Source of the DNA: an uncultured Oscillospiraceae bacterium
Lineage (GTDB): Bacteria; Bacillota; Clostridia; Oscillospirales; Oscillospiraceae
Direction: 5' to 3'
Length of the DNA stretch: 64,000 bases
Assembly (NCBI GenBank): GCA_947625815.1
Contig: CANQPU010000001.1
Coordinates: forward strand, 62,001 to 126,000
This document shows positions 10,395 through 18,726 of this stretch, piece after piece. A model generated the notes under the pieces. The model did not search any database. It was not told the origin of the DNA and saw only the letters and a list, made by a program, of their open reading frames with translations. The translations under genes were made by a program, and so were the position numbers. How positions within the stretch are numbered: the stretch's first letter is position 1; every line of letters begins with the position of its first letter.

Positions 10395-11361
10395 TCGTCA
10401 GAAGAAGCCCTGGTACAAGAACCTCACCAAGGACAAGGTCCGCCGCTTCCTGATGGGCACCAAGGACAAGGAGGGCTTTCTCAAGCAGTTCCTGGTCTAC
10501 GCCCTGCTCATCTGCATCGGCTTCATCTACATCTATCCGATCCTCCACATGATCTCCGCCAGCTTCATGACGCTGGACGACCTTCTGGATTCCTCCATCA
10601 AGTGGCTGCCCAGCTCCCTGAACTTTTCCAATTACAAGCAGGCCGCCGCCAGTATGGACTTCTGGAAGTCCCTGCTCCAGAGCATCATCATCGCCGGCAT
10701 CCCCACCCTTTGCAACCTGGTCAGCTGCTCCATCGTGGGCTACGGCCTGGCCCGGTTCAACTTCAAGGGCAAGGCCATCTGCATGGGCATCATCATCCTG
10801 ACCTTCGTGCTCCCCAGCCAGGTCACCATGATCCCCACCTACGTGCTCTACTCCAACATGGGCATCCTGAATACGCTGTGGGCCTTCATCCTCCCGGCGA
10901 TCCTGGGACAGGGCATCAACGCCCCGATCTTCATCCTCATCTTCTGGCAGTTCTTCCGCCAGATCCCCAAGGTGCTGATCGAGGCCTCCAAGATCGACGG
11001 CGCGGGGTATTTCGAGTCCTTCTACAAGGTGGCCCTCCCCAGCGCCAAGCCCGCCTTCATCACAGTGGGCCTGTTCTCCTTCGTCTGGTACTGGAACGAG
11101 GCGTATCTCACGAACCTCTACGTCCACGGCGTCTACGGCAACTCCAGCTGGACGACGCTGGTCATCCAGCTCCAGAACTTCGCTTCCAATTACAGCAGCT
11201 ACCAGCAGACCTCCGGCGCTTCCGGCGGAGTGGCTACCCTCAACGAGTCCATCAGCATGGCCGGCACGATGCTCTCCATCCTGCCGCTGCTCCTGCTGTA
11301 CTTCGTCCTTCAGAAGCAGTTCGTTGAGTCCATCGACCGCACCGGTATCACCGGCGAATAA
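10321..11361 (+). CDS. Sugar ABC transporter permease, MalG/UgpE type (second cassette)
   Basis: This 346-aa permease pairs with the one encoded at 9312-10394. AAAGGAGG at 10303-10310 points to the ATG at 10321, giving an extended basic N-terminus of about 55 residues before the first membrane helix; the 74-nt overlap is long but supported by that site. The EAA loop reads IEASKIDGAGYFESFY. The tail of the preceding permease and this N-terminus are encoded in the same DNA in two frames. Confidence 0.88.
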   Translation: MQSVLSIRERRVRSPRAPRQERTTDRQKKPWYKNLTKDKVRRFLMGTKDKEGFLKQFLVYALLICIGFIYIYPILHMISASFMTLDDLLDSSIKWLPSSLNFSNYKQAAASMDFWKSLLQSIIIAGIPTLCNLVSCSIVGYGLARFNFKGKAICMGIIILTFVLPSQVTMIPTYVLYSNMGILNTLWAFILPAILGQGINAPIFILIFWQFFRQIPKVLIEASKIDGAGYFESFYKVALPSAKPAFITVGLFSFVWYWNEAYLTNLYVHGVYGNSSWTTLVIQLQNFASNYSSYQQTSGASGGVATLNESISMAGTMLSILPLLLLYFVLQKQFVESIDRTGITGE

Positions 11362-11370
11362 AAATTTCAT

Positions 11371-11434
11371 CCCCTCCTCCCGCGAGGGGGGAGGGGAGCG
11401 GAAGACCGTATTGAACGGGCCAAACGCCCGTCAA
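11371..11434 (+). other. Two hairpins between permease and lipoprotein genes
   Basis: A C-rich arm at 11371-11381 pairs with a G-rich arm at 11386-11396 (11 bp, one G-U, GCGA loop). A second stem-loop at about 11411-11434 has CGGGC/GCCCG and TTGA/TCAA arms. Neither is followed by a U-tract, so mRNA processing or 3'-end protection is as likely as termination. They may let the lipoprotein gene be expressed at a different level from the permeases. Confidence 0.55.
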
Positions 11435-11459
11435 AATAAAAAACACATTGGAGGTAAAT

Positions 11460-13052
11460 ATGAAGAAAAGGATATTGGCACTCGGCCTTGCTCTCCTGAT
11501 GCTTGTGGGCATCCTCGCCGGATGCAACAAGGACGGAGGCAGCGGCAAGTACGTAGGAGCCGATGAGTGCGGCGAGTATGAGCTCGTCACCATCGACGGC
11601 TTCGACCATCAGTTCAAGAAGTACACGAACATGACCACGGAGAACATCACCCTCCGCTACTTCAACTTCGACAGCGACGTGGTCACCCAGGAGCTGGCCA
11701 AGATCTTCATGAAGATCTATCCCAACATCAAGGTCGAGACCACCTTTGAGGCCGTCGATACCTACAACACCACCCTGGGCACCCTCATCAACAACGGCGA
11801 GACCCCGGACGTGGTGATGACCTCCGACGCCGACTACGCCCTGTCCAACAGGATCTTCCTGGACATCGCCAAGTATTGGGGCACCGATGACGAGACCCCG
11901 CTGCTGGCCTCCACCATCAACTCCGCCAAGATCGGCTGCTATGGCCTTGAGGGCCACCGTTATGCCGTCCCCATGAAGTTCTTCCCCACCGCTGTGGCCG
12001 TTGACCGCAACGTGCTGAAGAAGCTCTCCATCGCTATCCCCGACCAGAACTGGAAATGGGCCGACATGATCAACATCATCAAGGCCGGCAAGCAGCCCAA
12101 GAGCCTGGACGGCATGGAGTATTACGGCCTCTTCGCCTACACCCGTCTTGACTCCCTCTACGGCATCGCCGCCGGCGGCGACATCATCGGCGAGTTCGGC
12201 TTCGACGGCAAGGACTTTGACCTCTCCGCCTGGGCCGTGGGCGAGCAGGAGTACGGCGACCTCCGCGTCAGCGGCTATGTGGCCCCCGACCGCGACACCC
12301 TGGCCAACGAGGAGTGGCTGGGCGACCCCGCCAACTGGTCCGGACTTTCCGGCCACGTGGCCATCTTCACCGAGCCCTTCTGGACCTATCAGAACATCTG
12401 GCTGGCCGAGACCGAGGACGGCGTGACCCAGATGGAGGCCAACAACCTGGACATCGTCCCCTACGTCATCCCCTCCGCCTCCAACACGGACGAGGGCCTT
12501 CACAACACCATCGCCACCATGGACTTCGGCGGCGTTTCCAGCGCCACCAAGTATCCCCGCGAGGCCTATGAGCTTTTGAAGTTCATGACCTTCGGCATCG
12601 ACGGCTGGTATGCCCGTATCTCCCTCTATAACGACGAGTCCATCGTCACCGCCTCCGGCACCCCCCTGCGCACCGACAACATGCCCGCGCCTCTCACCAC
12701 CGACCAGGGCGTGTGGAACGCTTACATCGACATGTTCTGCAAGGGCATGGACGATGAGCACAAGGAGCACTGGACCGACTTCTTCGCCTCCTGCATGCAG
12801 CCCATCCCCTACGGCTGGGTCTCCATCGCCGGCTATCACACCGCCTGCGACGAGTACTTCAACAAGATCGGCATCCACGGCATCGTTGACGCCGGCACCG
12901 GTCAGGCCGCCGACTACGTGGACGAGGCCACCCGCAAGTTCAACTACTATCACGCCGAGGCCATGATCAACTACTTCGGGCCCAGCGGCTACAACGTCCT
13001 CTCCGAGGCCGAGATCGCCGAGTACACCGAGATGAAGAACGCCAACGCGTAA
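11460..13052 (+). CDS. Extracellular solute-binding lipoprotein
   Basis: This 530-aa lipoprotein is the substrate-capture protein of the second cassette. GGAGG at 11450-11454 precedes the ATG at 11460. The signal peptide ends in a lipobox, ILAGC, with Cys22 as the lipidation site. The rest resembles a family 1 solute-binding protein of CUT1 importers, including alternating alpha/beta segments and many Trp/Tyr residues suited to sugar stacking. The gene is flanked on both sides by CCCCTCC-type hairpins. The substrate is inferred to be an arabino-oligosaccharide from the neighbouring genes. Confidence 0.88.
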   Translation: MKKRILALGLALLMLVGILAGCNKDGGSGKYVGADECGEYELVTIDGFDHQFKKYTNMTTENITLRYFNFDSDVVTQELAKIFMKIYPNIKVETTFEAVDTYNTTLGTLINNGETPDVVMTSDADYALSNRIFLDIAKYWGTDDETPLLASTINSAKIGCYGLEGHRYAVPMKFFPTAVAVDRNVLKKLSIAIPDQNWKWADMINIIKAGKQPKSLDGMEYYGLFAYTRLDSLYGIAAGGDIIGEFGFDGKDFDLSAWAVGEQEYGDLRVSGYVAPDRDTLANEEWLGDPANWSGLSGHVAIFTEPFWTYQNIWLAETEDGVTQMEANNLDIVPYVIPSASNTDEGLHNTIATMDFGGVSSATKYPREAYELLKFMTFGIDGWYARISLYNDESIVTASGTPLRTDNMPAPLTTDQGVWNAYIDMFCKGMDDEHKEHWTDFFASCMQPIPYGWVSIAGYHTACDEYFNKIGIHGIVDAGTGQAADYVDEATRKFNYYHAEAMINYFGPSGYNVLSEAEIAEYTEMKNANA

Positions 13053-13068
13053 GCTCCCCGCACAATGT

Positions 13069-13123
13069 CCCTCCCCCCAACGGGGGAGGGGAATGAACAA
13101 GGTTTTATCCGTTGATCGGATAA
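13069..13123 (+). other. Two hairpins after the binding-lipoprotein gene
   Basis: A CCCTCCCCC arm (13069-13077) pairs with GGGGGAGGG (13082-13090) around a CAAC loop. A second 7-bp stem, TTATCCG/CGGATAA, occupies 13105-13123. The first hairpin resembles the one at 11371-11396, so the lipoprotein gene is bracketed by similar C-rich/G-rich stems. There is no strong U-tract. Confidence 0.55.
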
Positions 13124-13159
13124 GATAGAAAATGCTTTTCAAGAAGGAAGGAGACTAAA

Positions 13160-14803
13160 ATGAAAAAGTTTTTAGCGATCCTGCTGGCTCTTGTCATGGT
13201 CCTTGCTATCGCGGCCTGCGATCAGACCGGTGACGACGTTAAGGATCCGGACGGCACTGTCAGCGGCGGAGAGAAGGATCCCGCGGAGAATCCTCCCGAG
13301 GGCAGCGGCGGCGAGGAGAATCCTCCCGAGGTCGTGGACCCCGAGCCCCTGCCTGCCACCGCGCTGAACCACTGGGACTTTGAGTCCGCCGAGGGCCTCA
13401 GCACCCTGCACCAGGTCCCCCGCCCCGTGGACAGCGAGCTCACCGGCGTGACCACCAGTCAGTTCGACGTCGTCGAGTCCAAGCATGAGATCATGTTCGC
13501 CGACGGCCCCGTGGGCAAGGCCGCGTATCTGGACGGCAAGTACGGCATCAAGCTGGACATGACCGCCCCCACCGATGACAGCTACACCATCGCCTTCTGG
13601 TACAACGGCGACCGCTTCATCACCTTCGGGCCCATCGTCACCATGGGCCGCAACGTGGGTATGGCTAACAGCACCGACCCCGCCACCGCTGTCTGCTGGT
13701 TCAACTTCACCTCCACCACCTGGGGCCCTGACGGCGCTTCCATCTGCCCCGTGGCGTGGAACAGAAACTCCTCCATCCCCTGGAGCAACGATGAAAACGG
13801 CGTGTTCCCCTGGGTCGGCGCCGACAATACCTACGGCAAGAAGGAGTGGACCCATGTGGCTCTTGTCGTTGACGGCAACCGCTACACCTGCCCCGACGAC
13901 AACGGCGAGCGTATCGGCACCAAGCTCTATCTGAATGGCCAGCTCTTCTTCGACGCCAGCGCCGAGAACCTCTACTATCAGGGCGTTGCCCCCGAGATCT
14001 TCCAGCACCTTGACACCGCCATCCGCGGCCTTGAGGCCTATGTGGGCATCAACTACTGGGATGCCTGCTACAAGGGATTCATCGACGACCTCTACATCTA
14101 TGACGAGGCGCTGACCGCCGGTCAGGTCCTGAGCCTCTATCAGATGGGCGACGCCACCGTTGCCTCCGTGGCCCCCGAGTACACCGGCCCCACCGATGAC
14201 GGTGAGAGCGAGGCTCCCGCTCCCGCGGAGCCCATCGACCCCGCTACCCTGACCGCCGCCCCCGTGAACGCCAACGCCATCGACGTCCTCGGCACCCCGG
14301 ACCGTGTCTGCGGGTTCTTCGTGGACAACACCGACACCTTCGCCATCGAAGAGGGCAAGACCACGACCCTGACCTTCCACAACTACTCCAACGGCGTTGC
14401 CAACTGGAACAACTTCAGCGTGGGCTTCTGCGCCAACGAGTTCACCACCGATAAGGTCGCCAACGGCGATCCCGCTGTCTGCACCGTCGAGGGCTACACC
14501 GAGTACGGCGTCCAGCGCGCCGACGCCTATGGCTGGGGCGCCGAGGGCTTTGCCCAGACCTCCACGATGTCCTGGACCGACTGGGTCGCTTGGCTCAACC
14601 TGATGACTGACGCCGACGTCACCCTGAAGATGACCCGCGCGGCCAACGTCGTCACCATGGACTTCACCTTCACCGGCGCTGACGGGACCGTCATGACGGA
14701 GCAGTCCGTTGTTACGCTCGGCGCTGCCGCCGACGCCCCCATCAACGCGTTCCTCGTTGGTGACGGCTGCTACATCGAGCTTCTCAGCGCTGTCACCGAG
14801 TGA
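13160..14803 (+). CDS. LamG-like (concanavalin fold) lipoprotein
   Basis: This 547-aa lipoprotein has a signal peptide ending in IAAC (Cys20) and then a Gly/Pro/Glu-rich linker (about 22-60). Residues about 65-335 look like a laminin-G/concanavalin-type lectin domain, with the segment FIDDLYIYDEALTAGQV typical of LamG_3 proteins. A Pro/Ala-rich linker (about 340-365) leads to a second beta-rich domain (about 370-547). I see no glycosidase signature. A surface carbohydrate-binding role that brings arabinan to the importers is the likeliest reading. GAAGGAAGGAG ahead of the ATG supports the start. Confidence 0.75.
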   Translation: MKKFLAILLALVMVLAIAACDQTGDDVKDPDGTVSGGEKDPAENPPEGSGGEENPPEVVDPEPLPATALNHWDFESAEGLSTLHQVPRPVDSELTGVTTSQFDVVESKHEIMFADGPVGKAAYLDGKYGIKLDMTAPTDDSYTIAFWYNGDRFITFGPIVTMGRNVGMANSTDPATAVCWFNFTSTTWGPDGASICPVAWNRNSSIPWSNDENGVFPWVGADNTYGKKEWTHVALVVDGNRYTCPDDNGERIGTKLYLNGQLFFDASAENLYYQGVAPEIFQHLDTAIRGLEAYVGINYWDACYKGFIDDLYIYDEALTAGQVLSLYQMGDATVASVAPEYTGPTDDGESEAPAPAEPIDPATLTAAPVNANAIDVLGTPDRVCGFFVDNTDTFAIEEGKTTTLTFHNYSNGVANWNNFSVGFCANEFTTDKVANGDPAVCTVEGYTEYGVQRADAYGWGAEGFAQTSTMSWTDWVAWLNLMTDADVTLKMTRAANVVTMDFTFTGADGTVMTEQSVVTLGAAADAPINAFLVGDGCYIELLSAVTE

Positions 14804-14819
14804 TCTGACCCTACACCTT

Positions 14820-14897
14820 GCGGGGCTTCCACAAGGAAGCCCCGCGTCTCCAGGGGCACGGACGCCGCGCCTCTGGAGACGCGGACGCAAGGTCCGC
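14820..14897 (+). other. Overlapping alternative hairpins before the GH43 gene
   Basis: Three stems share bases. Stem A is an 11-bp perfect hairpin (14820-14830 with 14835-14845, ACAA loop). Stem B pairs 14844-14853 with 14873-14882 (10 bp). Stem C pairs GCGGAC (14881-14886) with GTCCGC (14892-14897). A and B, and B and C, cannot fully form together. No U-tract follows. It may be an mRNA processing or regulatory element separating binding proteins from enzymes. Confidence 0.5.
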
Positions 14898-14933
14898 GAA
14901 TCTTACTCTCAGGGATTGAAAAAGGCAGACCGT

Positions 14934-15890
14934 ATGGACAAGAAACTCGTATTCAACAAACCCTGGATCCTCCAGCGGGCGGATCCCTATATCACCCGGG
15001 ATGAGGCGGGCCGGTATTATTTCACCGCCTCCGTCCCCTCCTATGACAGGATCATTCTGAGGAGGGCCGATCATCTGGCGGACCTCCCCGACGCGGAGGA
15101 GCACGTCCTCTGGACGGCTCATGAGTCCGGCCCCATGAGCCTGCACATCTGGGCGCCGGAGCTGCACAAGGTCTTCGGAAAGTGGTACATCTATTACGCC
15201 GGCGGCATGAAGACCCAGCCCTGGCACATCCGGCCCTATGTTCTGGAGTGCCAGAGCGACGACCCCATCGCGGGGCCCTGGGTGGAGAAGGGCAAGATGA
15301 GGCCGGCCAAGGACGACAAGTTCTCCTTCCGGGCCTTCTCCCTGGACGCCACCGTTTTTCAGTGCAACGGCTCGTGGTATTACGTCTGGGCCGAGAAGGT
15401 GGGCGTGGGGAAGCAGGTCTCCAACCTCTACATAGCCAGAATGAAGAACGGCTACACGCTGGACACCGTCCAGGTGATGCTCACCACCCCGGACTACGAC
15501 TGGGAGCGCTTCGGCTTCTGGGTCAATGAGGGCCCCGCGGTCATCAAGCGCAACGGAAAGGTGTATCTCACCTATTCCGCCAGCGACACCGGCGTCAACT
15601 ACTGCATGGGGATGCTGACCGCCGACGAGGACGCGGACCTGCTGGATCCCCTGAGCTGGCGGAAGGAGCGGTGGCCGGTGCTGCGCACCGACCTGGAGAA
15701 GGGCGTCTACGGCCCGGGACATAACTCCTTCACCAAGGACGAGGAGGGGAACGACATCCTGGTGTTCCACGCCCGCACGGAGGCCGAGATCGTGGGGAAC
15801 CCCCTTTACAACCCCAACCGGCACACCATGCTCCAGCCCATCGACTGGAACAACGAAAAGCCCATTTTCAGCTTCGACAACGAGCTGTAA
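14934..15890 (+). CDS. Glycoside hydrolase family 43 alpha-L-arabinofuranosidase
   Basis: This 318-aa five-bladed propeller enzyme removes L-arabinofuranosyl units from arabino-oligosaccharides. The family triad is visible: Asp17 in RADPYI (general base), Asp138 in SLDATV (pKa modulator) and Glu199 in VNEGPA (general acid). WAPELH is typical of GH43 exo-arabinofuranosidases. There is no signal peptide, so it acts in the cytoplasm after import. The ATG at 14934 follows AAAAAGG; no better site is seen. GH51 follows 27 nt later. Confidence 0.88.
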   Translation: MDKKLVFNKPWILQRADPYITRDEAGRYYFTASVPSYDRIILRRADHLADLPDAEEHVLWTAHESGPMSLHIWAPELHKVFGKWYIYYAGGMKTQPWHIRPYVLECQSDDPIAGPWVEKGKMRPAKDDKFSFRAFSLDATVFQCNGSWYYVWAEKVGVGKQVSNLYIARMKNGYTLDTVQVMLTTPDYDWERFGFWVNEGPAVIKRNGKVYLTYSASDTGVNYCMGMLTADEDADLLDPLSWRKERWPVLRTDLEKGVYGPGHNSFTKDEEGNDILVFHARTEAEIVGNPLYNPNRHTMLQPIDWNNEKPIFSFDNEL

Positions 15891-15917
15891 ATAATTATTT
15901 TGTGAGGATTTTACCCT

Positions 15918-17426
15918 ATGGCAACTCTGAAGATCAACGAAACCAAAACGATCAGCCACATCAACCCCGAGATCTACGGCCACTTCTCCGAGCATCTGGG
16001 CCGGTGCATCTACGAGGGGATGTATGTGGGCGAGCACTCCGATATCCCCAACGTCAACGGCATGAGGACGGACGTTGTGGAGGCCCTGAAAGAGCTGAAG
16101 GTCCCCGTCCTGCGCTGGCCCGGCGGCTGCTTTGCCGACGAGTACCACTGGAAGGACGGCATCGGACCCAGGGAAAACAGAAAAAAGATGATCAACACCC
16201 ACTGGGGCGGGGTGATGGAGGACAACTCCTTCGGCACCCATGAGTTTTTCGAGCTCTGCCGTCAGCTGGGGTGCAAGACCTATATCAACGGCAACGTGGG
16301 ATCCGGCACCGTTCAGGAGATGAGCGAGTGGGTGGAGTATATGACCTTCCCCGGCGTCTCGCCCATGGCGGATCTGCGGGCCAAAAACGGCCACCCGGAG
16401 CCCTGGCGGGTGGATTACTTCGGCGTGGGCAACGAGAACTGGGGCTGCGGCGGCAATATGACGCCGGAGTATTACGCCAACCTCTACCGGCGGTATCAGA
16501 CCTATGTGCGCCACTACGACAAGGCCGCGCCCATCCGCAAGATCTGCTGCGGCGCCAACGTGGACGACGCCTTCTGGACCCGGGGCGTGCTGGAGACCTG
16601 CTTCAAGCTCCCCCATCCGGACCATCACCACGGCTTCATGGACGGGCTGAGCCTCCACTATTACGTACACCCCCTGGGGTGGGAGAAAAAGGGCAGCGCC
16701 ACGGAGTTCGACGATCAGGTCTTTTACGTCACCATGAAGAAGGCCCTCTACATGGAGGACCTCATCCGCCTCCACGGCGGCATCATGGACGAGTTTGACC
16801 CCGAGAAGCGCATCGGCATGAGCGTGGACGAGTGGGGCAGCTGGTATACCGTGGAGCCGGGGACCAATCCGGGCTTCCTCTATCAGCAGAACACCGTCCG
16901 GGACGCGCTGATCGCCGGCATCACCCTCAATATCTTCAACAAGCACTCTGACCGGGTGAAGATGGCGTGCCTTGCCCAGATCGTCAACGTCCTGCAGGCC
17001 GTGATCCTCACGGAGGGGCCGGAGATGCTCCTGACCCCCACCTACCACGTGATGCACATGTACCGCCACCATCAGGACGGCGACCTGGTGGAGAGCAGCC
17101 TCTCCGGCGTCAGGAGCGTCGGAGCCGGCGGGACGGAGGTCCCGCAGATCAGCGAGTCCGTCTCCGTCAGGGACGGCGTGGTCACCGTGACCCTCGCCAA
17201 CCTCTCCGCCCACGAGGCCGAGAAGGTGGACGTGGAGCTTTCCGGCGGCCCCTATCCCACGCTCCTTGAGGCGAAGATCGTCGCCTCCGGCGACATCCAC
17301 GACCACAACACCTTTGAGGATCGGAACAGGGTAGTGGAGAAGGACTGGAACGTCACCGGGACGGAGAAGGGTGTCACCGTGGAGCTCCCCGCCGCCAGCG
17401 TGGTGGAGTTCAGGCTGGGGAAATGA
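15918..17426 (+). CDS. abfA: Alpha-L-arabinofuranosidase, GH51
   Basis: This 502-aa retaining enzyme cleaves terminal alpha-L-arabinofuranosides. The acid/base is Glu173 in GVGNENWG and the nucleophile Glu305 in SVDEWGSW, close in position and spacing to characterised GH51 enzymes. The length matches the family. It lacks a signal peptide and is cytoplasmic. Its stop codon overlaps the ATG of a small Cys-rich gene by 4 nt, indicating translational coupling. Confidence 0.93.
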   Translation: MATLKINETKTISHINPEIYGHFSEHLGRCIYEGMYVGEHSDIPNVNGMRTDVVEALKELKVPVLRWPGGCFADEYHWKDGIGPRENRKKMINTHWGGVMEDNSFGTHEFFELCRQLGCKTYINGNVGSGTVQEMSEWVEYMTFPGVSPMADLRAKNGHPEPWRVDYFGVGNENWGCGGNMTPEYYANLYRRYQTYVRHYDKAAPIRKICCGANVDDAFWTRGVLETCFKLPHPDHHHGFMDGLSLHYYVHPLGWEKKGSATEFDDQVFYVTMKKALYMEDLIRLHGGIMDEFDPEKRIGMSVDEWGSWYTVEPGTNPGFLYQQNTVRDALIAGITLNIFNKHSDRVKMACLAQIVNVLQAVILTEGPEMLLTPTYHVMHMYRHHQDGDLVESSLSGVRSVGAGGTEVPQISESVSVRDGVVTVTLANLSAHEAEKVDVELSGGPYPTLLEAKIVASGDIHDHNTFEDRNRVVEKDWNVTGTEKGVTVELPAASVVEFRLGK

Positions 17427-17668
17427 CCAGCGTCATCTGCAAAAAGTGCCTCATCGGCATGGACGCGGAGAATTATCTCGAGCTGATAGAAAAAAACCGC
17501 TCGGCGGTCCGGGAGAGAGACCGGACCGCCGAGGAGGAATACAAAAACCGTATTCGGATCTGCGAGGACTGTGAAAAGCTCTCCGGACCGACCTGCATGG
17601 CCTGCGGGTGTTATGTAGAGCTGCGGGCCATCCGGAGGATCAGCCACTGTCCCTATAAAAAGTGGTAG
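17423..17668 (+). CDS. Small Cys-rich protein (DUF6171-like)
   Basis: This 81-aa protein has eight cysteines: Cys6 and Cys9 (CxxC), Cys47 and Cys50 (CxxC), Cys58, Cys61 and Cys63 (CxxCxC), and Cys76. The number suggests two metal sites, most likely zinc. A charged helical stretch (about 14-44) separates the Cys clusters. I recognise it as similar to DUF6171, whose function is unknown. The ATGA overlap with the GH51 gene implies co-translation. It ends next to the convergent regulator gene. Confidence 0.65.
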   Translation: MTSVICKKCLIGMDAENYLELIEKNRSAVRERDRTAEEEYKNRIRICEDCEKLSGPTCMACGCYVELRAIRRISHCPYKKW

Positions 17669-17669
17669 G

Positions 17670-18587
17670 TCATTCGATGGGCTCGTAATAGAAGGAAAAG
17701 CTGATATCCTGGCGGTAGTTGCCGAAGCTCTTTCCGAAGAGCGTCAGGCCCCCCACGTTCCGGGCGTCCTCCAGGACCGCCATCCGGAAGAGGGCGGGCT
17801 GACCGGGGGAGAGGCCCAGGTCGTCCACGGTCACGTCGGAGATCCGCAGACCGTCGATAAAGGTCCCCTGGGGCGTCACCATAAGGAGCTTGAGGATGCC
17901 GTACTGATTCCAGTTCACCGGCCACCAGTCGGGCGTCAAAAGGCCCTTGCTCTCCCCGAAATCTCCGGGGGAGGTCCAGACGCCCAGCTCCACACCGTTT
18001 ATGGAAAAGGTGATGTCCGACGGCCAATAGCTGTTGACGCCGGGGGCCTCGGAGGACATCTCGCAGGAGATGCCGATGCCGGTGATGCGCTGGCTGCGGG
18101 GGATGAAGTTGGGGACCGTGTACTCCACAAAGCCCCTGGCGAACCAGAGAATGTCCGCGTTGTACCGGTCCGGGTGGTCAAAGTACCGCGGATCGTCCGT
18201 CTCGCCGATGAGCGCCTTGGAGGTGGCGATCCCGCAGGTGGGCAGGATGCAGTGGGCCGAGAAGTGGCCGACCCGCATCTGGGTCACCTGGACGTTCTGA
18301 GGCGGGCGCTCCTGCTCGATGTCGATGAGGATCCTGTCGGTGGTGAGGGAGCAGAGCTTCTGATTGCCGTGAGAGGCCGAGTCGTTGGAGATGGAGATGA
18401 GCCCGCAGCTCTCCAGCTTCCTTATGTGGCCCGTAAGGGCCCCGTTGGTGATGTTGAGTCTGGCCGCGATCTGGTTCATGCTCATCTGCTTCTCCTCCAG
18501 GAGGAGGTCCAGGATCTGGACCCGCATATCCGAGCCCAGCGCCTTGAAAAGCTCCAGACCGTTGTCAAGCGATTTTATGTGAAGCAC
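17670..18587 (-). CDS. ArsR-type winged-helix transcriptional regulator with large C-terminal domain
   Basis: This 305-aa protein has an ArsR-like winged helix in residues about 5-85 (FKALGSDMRVQILDLLLEEK, then MNQIAARLNITNGALTGHIR as the recognition helices). A beta-rich C-terminal domain of about 200 residues of unknown fold follows, possibly the ligand sensor. The start is GTG 18587, with GGGGGTG upstream; the in-frame TTG at 18632 lies upstream of the -10 box and is rejected. It is transcribed divergently from the GH127 gene and is the only regulator in the arabinose locus, so it probably controls it in response to an arabinose compound (inference). Confidence 0.78.
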   Translation of the reverse strand: MLHIKSLDNGLELFKALGSDMRVQILDLLLEEKQMSMNQIAARLNITNGALTGHIRKLESCGLISISNDSASHGNQKLCSLTTDRILIDIEQERPPQNVQVTQMRVGHFSAHCILPTCGIATSKALIGETDDPRYFDHPDRYNADILWFARGFVEYTVPNFIPRSQRITGIGISCEMSSEAPGVNSYWPSDITFSINGVELGVWTSPGDFGESKGLLTPDWWPVNWNQYGILKLLMVTPQGTFIDGLRISDVTVDDLGLSPGQPALFRMAVLEDARNVGGLTLFGKSFGNYRQDISFSFYYEPIE

Positions 18588-18620
18588 GGTAAACACCCCC
18601 AAAATTATCCTTTGTTCAGT

Positions 18621-18649
18621 ATTATATAGCAAATAAAGTGGCGAGTCAA
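18621..18649 (-). promoter_or_regulatory. Sigma-A promoter of the ArsR-type regulator
   Basis: On the minus strand TTGACT (18649-18644) and TATAAT (18626-18621) are separated by 17 nt. This places transcription initiation near 18614, about 27 nt upstream of the GTG start at 18587. Confidence 0.75.
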
Positions 18650-18678
18650 CCGGTTTCGTTTAGATTTCCGTAAACATA

Positions 18679-18697
18679 TTGCCGAATCCTTCGGCAA
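18679..18697. promoter_or_regulatory. Candidate operator palindrome ahead of the GH127 gene
   Basis: TTGCCGAA and TTCGGCAA form a perfect 8-bp inverted repeat around TCC, in the divergent intergenic region between the ArsR-type regulator and the GH127 gene. ArsR-fold regulators bind such palindromes, so it is a plausible operator. It could equally be an mRNA hairpin of the GH127 leader. Confidence 0.45.
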
Positions 18698-18726
18698 ATT
18701 TAACGGAGAATGTGGAGATATCATCG

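Noticed and set aside
18588..18632. Upstream TTG start for the ArsR-type regulator
   Set aside because: The codon lies upstream of the TATAAT box at 18621-18626, so it would not be in the transcript. GTG 18587 has a suitable site.
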